A DNA stretch of 12,160 nt, taken from Bacteroidia bacterium. GTDB lineage: Bacteria; Bacteroidota; Bacteroidia; NS11-12g; UBA9320. Below are positions 1-6,495 of this stretch, piece by piece. The notes below the pieces were generated by a model. That model did not search any database. It worked only from the letters and a program-made list of their open reading frames with translations, and was not told the origin of the DNA. Location of the stretch: assembly GCA_029253325.1 (NCBI GenBank), contig JAQWZS010000011.1, positions 1-12,160 of the forward strand, in the 5' to 3' direction. Both the position numbers and the translations under genes were made by a program. Numbering within the stretch: the stretch's first letter is position 1; the number at the start of each line of letters is the position of its first letter.

Positions 1-121
1 ATAGATTAGTCCATTCAAATTATATCAACATTAATAGTCACCCCAGTATTTTTCAGGTTTTTTTATGTTAGTATTTAGTTTTTTTAACTTTAAATTCTAA
101 CAATAACCTAATAAAATACAC

Positions 122-2398
122 ATGAAAAACATAATAACTATGTTCTCAATGTTGGTTGGATTATATGTATCTGCCCAACAAGAACATCAAGAAATAAAAG
201 GAGTAGTAACTCTTAATAACATAGAAAAACAAAAATCTGTTGCAGGGGCGTTCATCCATTGGAGTGGAGAATCCTCTGGCGTATTCGCTAATGAAAAAGG
301 CGAGTTTATCATTCACCAAGATGGCAATAATGAGCTCATTGCTTCATTTGCTTCATACAGTCCAGACACCATTCTTGTTACTAAAGTAGACTCCGTATAT
401 AAACTGATTTTAAAAGAATCAAATGATTTGAAAACAGCAATAGTTATTGCAAGAAGAATCTCGTATGGCTTATCGAAATTGAGTCCAAGAACTACCATTG
501 TCTTAGGAGAAAGAGAATTCCAAAAAGCAGCCTGCTGCAATCTATCAGAAAGCTTTGAAAATGCCCCTGCAATAGACGTCAGTTTTAGTGATGCCGTTAC
601 AGGAACAAAACAGATAAAAATGCTCGGTCTGGACGGATTTTATACACTAATAGGAAGGGAATACATGCCATCTGTTCGTACATTAAATTCCTATTATGGA
701 CTTTCTCATATTCCTGCTGCGTGGGTAGATGGGATACAAATAACTAAAGGTGCTGGCAGTGTGGTCAATGGTCATGAGAGTATTGCAGGACAAATCAATG
801 TGGAATTAAAAAAACCTTTTGGACCAGAAAAATTTATTCTAGATCAATTTGTCAGTTCAGGTGGACGACTTGAAACAGATTTTATGTACACCAAAGATAT
901 CAGCAAACACATTGCTTCATCCTTACTCGTTCGATATGGTCGCCGATCATTAGAATTTGATAAAAATAAGGATGGATTTTTAGATATGCCAATAAGCGAA
1001 GATTTCAAAATCATGAACCGATGGCAATTTTTTACTAAAGATGGTCTTGAAGGTACTGCAAATGCAAGCTATCATAACAATCATCAAAAAGCTGGGCAAA
1101 CAAGCTCATTAAGCCCTGGTCCAAACCCGTATGAAATAGGTATTAACTCAGAAGTTGTCGATTTCTTCGCAAAGCTTGGGAAAGCATCTAAAAAAAATGA
1201 GTACAGTAGTTTTGGTTCTCAGTATAACTTAAACCACTCTGAAATGTCAAGCACTTATGGATTTGGTGATAATCAAAAACAGTATATTGCTCAAGCAAAT
1301 CAGGGGTATGTAAATCTACTTTATGAGAATATCATTGGAAATAGTTTCCATCAATTTCAAACGGGTATATCATTCTTGATCGATGAAACCAAAGAATCAT
1401 ACGAAGGATTCCGTTTTGAAAGAACAGAAGCTGTATCAGGAATATTTTTTGAATATACTTATAAACCAAAAGAAACGTTCAGTCTTGTTGGAGGTCTCAG
1501 ATCAGACTATAATAGCATTTATGGTCTTTCCTTCACGCCAAGGTTTCATGGGAAATATCGTTTCAATCAAGATAAAACATCGATAAGAATATCAACTGGA
1601 CTTGGAAGAAGGACAAGTAACCCGCTCGCTCAAAACCAAATGTTATTTGCCTCAGGCAGAACTTTGGAATTTAGAATGGGAGATTCTCAATATGCATACG
1701 GTTTAGAACAAGAATTAGCATTAAATTCAGGGATAAGTTTTGAGCATCAGTTTAAAATGGCTTACATGCCTGCTACAATTGGTGTTGATTTCTTCAACAC
1801 AACGTTTAAGAACGAGGTAGTAATGGACCGAGAAAATATGGGCAAGGCTTATTTCTACAATACCAATAATGGCACTCGTGCTAATAGTTTTCAGACCCAA
1901 CTAGACCTAAAGCCTGCTCGAAGGACAGAGATTCGCTTGGCATACCGAATGTTTGATGTCAAGACTAAATATCAGAATGAGTCGAACACTTCGTCCATTA
2001 CAACTAAACAAAAACCATTTATATCTAAAGACCGAGCTTTTATTAATATTACCCAGAGTACTCGAACTAATTGGAGGTTTAATACTACACTTACTTGGTA
2101 TGGACCTCAGCGAATAGCTGGAGGCAGAGACACCATTTATTACGCAAACAATTTAACGCACATAAAAGATAAGTATTCCCCTAACTTTTTTTTATTAAAT
2201 GCTCAAATTAGTAAAACTTTTAAAAAGGAATTTGAGTTATACATTGGTGCAGAAAACATTTTAAATTATAAACAACAAAACCCCATACAAGATGCTATTC
2301 AACCATTTTCAGAAAATTTTGATGCTGGATTAGTCTGGGGACCTATTTTTGGAAGAATAATTTATGGCGGTTTTCGATGGAGAATTAAATCAAAATGA
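122..2398 (+). CDS. TonB-dependent outer-membrane receptor, probable metal (copper) uptake
   Basis: This 758-residue protein is a TonB-dependent outer-membrane receptor. A signal peptide covers about residues 1-19 (cleavage near VSAQQ). A carboxypeptidase-regulatory-like beta-sandwich domain follows at about 25-100, as is typical in Bacteroidota. The plug domain spans about 115-230 and includes GTKQIKMLGLDG and the GAGSVVNGHESIAGQINVEL stretch that closes TonB plugs. The remainder is a 22-stranded barrel ending in an aromatic/arginine strand (FRWRIK). The plug carries a Cys138-Cys139 pair (ACCNLSESFE). Receptors of this subtype, as I know them from Bacteroidota, often sit beside HMA-domain proteins. 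Here the stop overlaps the start of the next gene by four bases (ATGA), so the two are translationally coupled. The substrate is inferred from the neighbours; copper or a copper chelate is most likely, but another transition metal is possible. No convincing promoter was found in the 121 bases upstream; a weak TAACTTTA lies at 85-92. Confidence 0.93.
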   Translation: MKNIITMFSMLVGLYVSAQQEHQEIKGVVTLNNIEKQKSVAGAFIHWSGESSGVFANEKGEFIIHQDGNNELIASFASYSPDTILVTKVDSVYKLILKESNDLKTAIVIARRISYGLSKLSPRTTIVLGEREFQKAACCNLSESFENAPAIDVSFSDAVTGTKQIKMLGLDGFYTLIGREYMPSVRTLNSYYGLSHIPAAWVDGIQITKGAGSVVNGHESIAGQINVELKKPFGPEKFILDQFVSSGGRLETDFMYTKDISKHIASSLLVRYGRRSLEFDKNKDGFLDMPISEDFKIMNRWQFFTKDGLEGTANASYHNNHQKAGQTSSLSPGPNPYEIGINSEVVDFFAKLGKASKKNEYSSFGSQYNLNHSEMSSTYGFGDNQKQYIAQANQGYVNLLYENIIGNSFHQFQTGISFLIDETKESYEGFRFERTEAVSGIFFEYTYKPKETFSLVGGLRSDYNSIYGLSFTPRFHGKYRFNQDKTSIRISTGLGRRTSNPLAQNQMLFASGRTLEFRMGDSQYAYGLEQELALNSGISFEHQFKMAYMPATIGVDFFNTTFKNEVVMDRENMGKAYFYNTNNGTRANSFQTQLDLKPARRTEIRLAYRMFDVKTKYQNESNTSSITTKQKPFISKDRAFINITQSTRTNWRFNTTLTWYGPQRIAGGRDTIYYANNLTHIKDKYSPNFFLLNAQISKTFKKEFELYIGAENILNYKQQNPIQDAIQPFSENFDAGLVWGPIFGRIIYGGFRWRIKSK

Positions 2399-3087
2399 AT
2401 AAAAAAGAAATTATAATTTCAGGTATTTCTTGCATGAGTTGTGTCAATAAAATTGAAAAACAACTCTATACGAATACAGCTGTAAACAAAATTACTATAG
2501 ATAAAAATACGGGATCAACAATACTCGAAGCAATTGATATGCCGAGCGAAATTAATATTCAAGGCTTGCTTTCTGAAATTGGTGATTATAAAATAGGTAA
2601 ACTAAAAAAGAACTTTTTTTCAAGTCCATATAAACCACTCATCCTTATTCTTTTTTACTTAACTATTGTTACCTTAAGCATTGAATTAAGTTCGGGAATT
2701 TTCTTGTGGGAAACTTGGATGGCAAATTTCATGGCTGGTTTTTTTCTCATATTTTCATTTTTTAAACTCCTTGATATTCCTGCCTTTGCAAATGCATATC
2801 AATCCTACGATATCATAGCCTCTAGATTTAGGTTTTATGGATATATCTACCCATTTATTGAATTAGGTTTAGGCCTTGCATATATTTACTTTTATGACAG
2901 TGACATAACAAATTTAACAACTGCTATCGTTATGTTCGTAGGGTTAATTGGTGTTTCAAAATCTGTTATCCAAAAATCAATGATTCAATGTGCTTGTCTA
3001 GGAACTGTATTTAATCTTCCTATGAGTTACATTACAATCATTGAAAATGGAATAATGTTATCTATGGCACTATTTATGCTTTTGTAA
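2395..3087 (+). CDS. HMA-domain / MauE-DoxX-like membrane fusion protein
   Basis: This 230-residue protein joins a cytosol-type heavy-metal-associated domain (about 1-70) to a multi-pass membrane domain (about 80-230). The HMA metal-binding motif is visible as GISCMSC (Cys13, Cys16). Predicted membrane helices lie at about 81-98, 109-126, 147-167, 172-190 and 212-230. The MAGFFLIFSFFKLLDI and YIYPFIELGLGLAY stretches and the late CACLG motif (Cys199, Cys201) are those of the MauE/DoxX-related redox-associated membrane family. In methylamine dehydrogenase clusters, MauE acts with MauD in cofactor and disulfide maturation. Here it probably passes metal or reducing equivalents across the inner membrane for the MbnP/MbnH pair downstream. 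It overlaps the receptor gene by four bases and ends nine bases before the MbnP gene. The family assignment is firm; the role is inferred from context. Confidence 0.88.
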   Translation: MNKKEIIISGISCMSCVNKIEKQLYTNTAVNKITIDKNTGSTILEAIDMPSEINIQGLLSEIGDYKIGKLKKNFFSSPYKPLILILFYLTIVTLSIELSSGIFLWETWMANFMAGFFLIFSFFKLLDIPAFANAYQSYDIIASRFRFYGYIYPFIELGLGLAYIYFYDSDITNLTTAIVMFVGLIGVSKSVIQKSMIQCACLGTVFNLPMSYITIIENGIMLSMALFMLL

Positions 3088-3096
3088 TATAGAAAT

Positions 3097-3843
3097 ATGA
3101 AACAAATTATCTTTATCATCACTGGAAGTTGGTTTTTAATCTCATCTATAGGCTGTGAACCTGACCCCCCAATAAAGACTGAGATTTCTACAATGGACAT
3201 CACCATCAATCATTTTTTTGGCTCAAATGACTTTAGACTTGATGAAGAATATACGCTGCCCAGCAATGAGCAAGTAAAATTTAGCCGATATTCTTACTTG
3301 CTATCAGACTTTTATCTAATTGATGAAAATGACTTTAGAATAGCTTTAAACGATCAGTATTTGTATGCAGATATTCGATCTTCAAAAAAGAATCTAACCC
3401 TAACGGATATCCCAAAAGGACCATATACTGGCATTGGATTTTCAATCGGCTTAGATTCTATTACTAATCATGGGAACCCAAACCAATATAATTCTGATCA
3501 CCCTCTATCACCTATTAATAACTCTTTACATTGGAGTTGGCAGGGTGGCTATATTTTTGCAGCAATCGAAGGAAAAACCTTAGCTAATAATGAGAGTTTT
3601 ATTTTCCATTTAGCCGGTGCACAGAATAAAGTTGATTTTGAATTACCTTACAATTTTTCTAAGGGAGATGATGCAATCCATGCTATTTTAAATTATAATA
3701 TTGAAGAAGTGTTTCAGAATCCTGAACTATACACCATAGAAATTGATGGATCGAGTACCCATAGTGTGGAAGATTCTGTCACACTAAAATTATTTAATAA
3801 CATGAAAGATGTGTTTTCTGTATCTTCTATAGAAAGCCTTTAA
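3097..3843 (+). CDS. MbnP-family copper-binding lipoprotein
   Basis: This 248-residue protein resembles MbnP, a periplasmic copper protein first described in methanobactin operons. A lipoprotein signal ends at SSIGC (Cys20). The mature part has the family layout: an early histidine strand (His39 in TINHFF), a KFSRYSYLLSDFYL segment, a DIPKGPYTGIGFSIGLD segment, the signature HWSWQGGYIFAAIEG (His145, Trp146, Trp148), and a following FHLAGA (His171). In known MbnP, a tryptophan is oxidised to kynurenine by the partner MbnH, giving a high-affinity copper site. Here Trp146 and Trp148 are the only tryptophans after the signal peptide, so one of them is the probable target. His39 and His171 are my guesses for ligands. 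The gene lies six bases before the diheme gene, the same pairing as mbnPH. No methanobactin biosynthesis genes are visible. Copper specificity is inferred. Confidence 0.85.
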   Translation: MKQIIFIITGSWFLISSIGCEPDPPIKTEISTMDITINHFFGSNDFRLDEEYTLPSNEQVKFSRYSYLLSDFYLIDENDFRIALNDQYLYADIRSSKKNLTLTDIPKGPYTGIGFSIGLDSITNHGNPNQYNSDHPLSPINNSLHWSWQGGYIFAAIEGKTLANNESFIFHLAGAQNKVDFELPYNFSKGDDAIHAILNYNIEEVFQNPELYTIEIDGSSTHSVEDSVTLKLFNNMKDVFSVSSIESL

Positions 3844-3849
3844 AACCTA

Positions 3850-4959
3850 ATGCAAAAGTTGTTCGTCATATCGTTTATGTTTGTTGCTCTCGTATCATGC
3901 AAAGATGTAATCAACGAAATTCCTCAAAATCCTTTTCAAACAACACCATATTCTTTCAATTATAATACTTCACTCTTACCACCACCAAGAATACCCAGTG
4001 ACAATCCTTTAACGGAAGAAGGAGTTCAATTGGGCCGAATGCTTTTTTATGACCCCATCTTAAGTTCAGATAGCTCACAAAGTTGCAACTCTTGCCACAA
4101 CCAAGAAAATGCATTTACAGATAATAACCGTCAGTTCAGTGTCGGAGTTAAAGGGACTATAGGTAAGCGAAACTCAATGGCTATATACAATTTAATGTGG
4201 CACATTGATGGATTTTTTTGGGATGGAAGGGCAGACATTCTTAGGCACCAAGCTATCATGCCCATCATTGATGAAACTGAGATGAATGAGAATATCGATC
4301 AAGTAATTTTAAAATTGAATCGATCACCCTTCTACAAAGAACATATCCAAAAGGCTTTTTCTGAATCAACTTTCGATGAAGATATAATCGGCAAAGCTCT
4401 AGAACAGTTTATGTTATCTATTGTATCTGCAGATTCAAAATTTGATCGTGTGATGCTTGGTCTAGAAACATTTACAAATGAAGAAAAAGTGGGTCAAGTG
4501 ATATTTAATTCAGAATCTATATCACTCAAAGATGAAGTAGACCCAGATAATCCCCAAAATTTTGGTGCAGATTGTTTCCATTGTCATGGGAATAGCTTAT
4601 TCATGCGTCGTGAATTTTTAACAAACGGACTATCAGACAATGGAGATAAGGGCTTAGGAGATGTTACTGGTAATCCTAATGACAACTATAAATTCAAAAC
4701 TACATCACTTAGAAATATTGAGAAAACAGCACCTTATATGCATGATGGTCGGTTTAAAACACTTGAAGAAGTTGTACAATTTTATCTCAGTGACATGAAT
4801 GCTAAAAGTGCAGTAGACCTCTCCAACTCACCAAATTTACACGCTTTGAAAGACTCAGTATATTTAAGCTCCGAGCATAAAAAAGCATTAATTGCCTTTT
4901 TGAAAACACTAACAGACGAAAGCCTATTAACTAACGAAAAATATTCATCCCCATTTTAA
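3850..4959 (+). CDS. MbnH/MauG-type diheme cytochrome c (peroxidase family) lipoprotein
   Basis: This 369-residue protein is a diheme c-type cytochrome of the CCP/MauG family. A lipoprotein signal ends at ALVSC (Cys17). The two heme motifs are CNSCH (Cys79-His83) and CFHCH (Cys242-His246). Around the first heme, GFFWDGRADILRHQAIMPI and DETEM give Trp124, Pro138 and Glu144. Their spacing (14 and 6 residues) matches MauG Trp93, Pro107 and Glu113. After the second heme, TAPYMHDGRFKTLEEVVQFY has Tyr312 where classical peroxidases have the axial methionine. This predicts the Tyr-ligated heme of MauG and MbnH and a protein-modifying role, not simple peroxide removal. The likely substrate is the MbnP-like protein encoded just upstream, where it would oxidise tryptophan to kynurenine. 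Both would sit at the membrane facing the periplasm or cell surface. Many Bacteroidota proteins of this family are labelled generic cytochrome c peroxidase, so that remains the fallback call. Confidence 0.88.
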   Translation: MQKLFVISFMFVALVSCKDVINEIPQNPFQTTPYSFNYNTSLLPPPRIPSDNPLTEEGVQLGRMLFYDPILSSDSSQSCNSCHNQENAFTDNNRQFSVGVKGTIGKRNSMAIYNLMWHIDGFFWDGRADILRHQAIMPIIDETEMNENIDQVILKLNRSPFYKEHIQKAFSESTFDEDIIGKALEQFMLSIVSADSKFDRVMLGLETFTNEEKVGQVIFNSESISLKDEVDPDNPQNFGADCFHCHGNSLFMRREFLTNGLSDNGDKGLGDVTGNPNDNYKFKTTSLRNIEKTAPYMHDGRFKTLEEVVQFYLSDMNAKSAVDLSNSPNLHALKDSVYLSSEHKKALIAFLKTLTDESLLTNEKYSSPF

Positions 4960-4966
4960 AATTTAA

Positions 4967-4974
4967 TATATTTG
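4967..4974 (+). promoter_or_regulatory. Bacteroidota -7 promoter element for the small HMA gene
   Basis: TATATTTG matches the Bacteroidota -7 consensus TAnnTTTG exactly. It lies in the 19-base gap after the diheme gene and ends four bases before the ATG at 4979. Transcription would then start at or within a base or two of the start codon, giving a leaderless or almost leaderless message. No clear -33 element is visible upstream, in the end of the diheme gene. Confidence 0.55.
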
Positions 4975-4978
4975 CACC

Positions 4979-5341
4979 ATGAAACATACTGTTTTATTTA
5001 CATTACTATTTATCTCATCCGTTCTTTTTGCAAAAAATATAACTTCTCGTATTGAGGTAAAAGCCAATTGCAAAATTTGTAAAGAAAAAATTGAAAAAAC
5101 ATTAGATATTCCTGGAATTTCTCATGCAGATTGGAACAAAGAAACTAAGATTCTTACGGTTAGATACAACGACAAAAAAGTATCCCTGGATGACATTCAT
5201 TCTATGATTAGCAAAATTGGATATGCAACTAATAAAGTCAATGCTAACACTAAGATTCAAGCTCAACTTATGAAATGTTGTCAACCAAAAGAACCCATCA
5301 AAAAATGCGGCACTACTAAAAAGGGTTGTTGTAGTAAGTAA
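4979..5341 (+). CDS. Exported HMA-domain metal-binding protein with cysteine-rich tail
   Basis: This 120-residue protein has a signal peptide (about 1-18, LLFISSVLFA) and a single HMA (MerP/CopZ-like) domain at about 21-88. The metal motif is NCKICKEKIEK (Cys31, Cys34). The ADWNKETKILTVRY and IGYATNKV segments follow the Bacteroidota exported HMA family. The C-terminal tail adds five cysteines: Cys100-Cys101 (KCCQP), Cys110 and Cys117-Cys118 (GCCSK). It would act in the periplasm as a soluble metal carrier or buffer. Its place right after the MbnP/MbnH pair suggests it exchanges metal with them or with the HMA-MauE membrane protein. It has its own -7 element close to the start codon and could be expressed independently of the upstream genes. 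The metal is probably Cu(I), but Hg, Zn or Cd binding cannot be excluded from sequence. Confidence 0.88.
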   Translation: MKHTVLFTLLFISSVLFAKNITSRIEVKANCKICKEKIEKTLDIPGISHADWNKETKILTVRYNDKKVSLDDIHSMISKIGYATNKVNANTKIQAQLMKCCQPKEPIKKCGTTKKGCCSK

Positions 5342-5385
5342 TAATCAACTATCATTAAAAAAATCAATCTATACTTCTGAACATA

Positions 5386-5410
5386 ATTAGACGTAGATCT
5401 AATCTTTTTA
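5386..5410 (+). terminator. Probable rho-independent terminator after the metal cluster
   Basis: A six-base perfect stem, ATTAGA (5386-5391) with TCTAAT (5398-5403), encloses a six-base loop. It is followed by CTTTTTA. It lies 45 bases after the stop of the small HMA gene, so it would end the metal-handling transcript before the pyruvate dehydrogenase gene. The stem is short and AT-rich, so the call is tentative. Confidence 0.45.
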
Positions 5411-5432
5411 TTGAATTTAATACTCCAAAAAA

Positions 5433-5446
5433 CACTATCAATAGTG
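5433..5446. promoter_or_regulatory. Inverted repeat upstream of the E1-beta promoter (possible operator)
   Basis: CACTAT and ATAGTG are perfect six-base inverted arms with a two-base spacer. The dyad ends 23 bases before the -7 element of the E1-beta gene, just upstream of where a -33 element would lie. It could be a site for a dimeric regulator. As RNA it would form only a weak five-base hairpin with no T tract directly after it, so a terminator is less likely. Confidence 0.3.
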
Positions 5447-5469
5447 CTATTTTACTATGCGAATAATCT

Positions 5470-5477
5470 TATTTTTG
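5470..5477 (+). promoter_or_regulatory. Bacteroidota -7 promoter element for the E1-beta gene
   Basis: TATTTTTG is an exact match to TAnnTTTG and ends 18 bases before the ATG at 5496. The leader would be about 12 bases. No good -33 TTG was found at the usual distance. Confidence 0.55.
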
Positions 5478-5495
5478 CACTCAATATAGATTAAA

Positions 5496-6476
5496 ATGGC
5501 AAGACAACTGCAAATACGTGAAGCACTTCGTGAAGCAATGAATGAGGAGATGCGAAAAGATGATTCTATTCTACTCATGGGTGAGGAAGTTGCCGAGTAC
5601 AATGGGGCATACAAAGTAAGTCAAGGTATGCTTGACGAATTTGGGGAGAAAAGAGTAATTGATACACCTATTGCTGAATTAGGATTTGCTGGAATAGCAA
5701 CCGGAGCTGCTACCAATGGTCTTAAACCTATTGTCGAATTTATGACGTTTAACTTTAGTCTGGTTGCTATTGATCAAGTAATTAATGCTGCAGCTAAAAT
5801 GAATAGTATGAGTGGCGGTCAATTTACATGCCCCATGGTTTTTAGAGGACCTACTGGAAGTGCAGGACAACTTGGAGCTCAACACTCCCAAGCATTTGAA
5901 AACTGGTATGCTAACTGTCCAGGTCTAAAAGTTGCCGTATTATCTAACGCATATAACGCAAAAGGCCTACTAAAATCTGCTATTATTGATCCAGACCCTG
6001 TGATTTTCATGGAAAGTGAGCAAATGTATGGACTCAAGCATGACGTTCCTGAAGAAGAGTATTACATTCCTCTTGGGCAAGCAAACATCCAAAAAACTGG
6101 CAGTGATGTAACCCTTGTTTCTTTTGGAAAGATGATGAGAGTCGCCGAAGAATCTGTAAAAATATTGACAGAAAAAGGAATTGATGTCGAACTTATTGAT
6201 TTGCAATCTGTAAGACCAATCGACTATCAAACTATTGCAGATAGTATAAAAAAGACCAATCGATGTGTTGTTCTCGAAGAAGCATGGCCTTTAGCATCTA
6301 TCTCTTCCGAAATAAGCTACATGATGAGTCAGATGGTCTTTGACCACCTTGATGCACCAATCAAGCGTGTAACCACACTCGACACACCGTTGCCTTATGC
6401 ATCTAGCTTAGTTGAAACTTGGTTACCTAATGCGAAGCGTGTAATAGAAGCTATAGAAACAGTTATGTACCGGTAA
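5496..6476 (+). CDS. pdhB: Pyruvate dehydrogenase E1 component, subunit beta
   Basis: This 326-residue protein is the beta subunit of the thiamine-diphosphate-dependent E1 enzyme of the pyruvate dehydrogenase complex. With E1-alpha it decarboxylates pyruvate and acetylates the lipoyl groups of E2 in the cytoplasm. The length is normal for the family. Visible marks are the N-terminal LQIREALREAMNEEM, GEEVAEYNGAYKVSQG, DTPIAELGFAG with the conserved ThDP-activating glutamate (Glu61), AQHSQAFENWYANCPGLKV with the conserved His130, and the C-terminal transketolase domain from about residue 200. The E1-alpha gene is not in the window. A stand-alone beta gene is, to my knowledge, common in Flavobacteriia. 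A branched-chain 2-oxoacid E1-beta is the main alternative, but the GAYKVSQG segment fits pyruvate dehydrogenase best. The gene converges on trhO with ten bases between the stops. Confidence 0.93.
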   Translation: MARQLQIREALREAMNEEMRKDDSILLMGEEVAEYNGAYKVSQGMLDEFGEKRVIDTPIAELGFAGIATGAATNGLKPIVEFMTFNFSLVAIDQVINAAAKMNSMSGGQFTCPMVFRGPTGSAGQLGAQHSQAFENWYANCPGLKVAVLSNAYNAKGLLKSAIIDPDPVIFMESEQMYGLKHDVPEEEYYIPLGQANIQKTGSDVTLVSFGKMMRVAEESVKILTEKGIDVELIDLQSVRPIDYQTIADSIKKTNRCVVLEEAWPLASISSEISYMMSQMVFDHLDAPIKRVTTLDTPLPYASSLVETWLPNAKRVIEAIETVMYR

Positions 6477-6478
6477 AT

Positions 6479-6495
6479 AAAAGAAATTATCTTTT
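6479..6495. terminator. Weak bidirectional hairpin between pdhB and trhO
   Basis: AAAAGA (6479-6484) and TCTTTT (6490-6495) form a six-base stem with a five-base loop, exactly at the convergent gene ends. The stem is AT-only but for one pair and overlaps the trhO stop codon. The T run on each strand is part of the stem, so terminator strength is doubtful. Confidence 0.3.

Noticed and set aside
85..92. TAACTTTA as the promoter of the receptor gene
   Set aside because: The final G of TAnnTTTG is missing and no -33 element is visible; in such AT-rich DNA this match is too weak to annotate.
313..540. Minus-strand open frame of 75 codons
   Set aside because: It is antisense to the TonB receptor plug region, which has strong family motifs on the plus strand.
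3850..4959. Plain cytochrome c peroxidase for hydrogen peroxide removal
   Set aside because: The generic family label fits, but the MbnP-like neighbour and the Trp124/Pro138/Glu144/Tyr312 pattern favour an MbnH/MauG-type role.
122..5341. Methanobactin biosynthesis operon
   Set aside because: No small precursor peptide or MbnB/MbnC-like gene is present in the cluster, so only the MbnP/MbnH part of that system is claimed.
5970..6230. Minus-strand open frame of 86 codons inside pdhB
   Set aside because: It is the opposite strand of a well-conserved enzyme gene and shows no protein family features.
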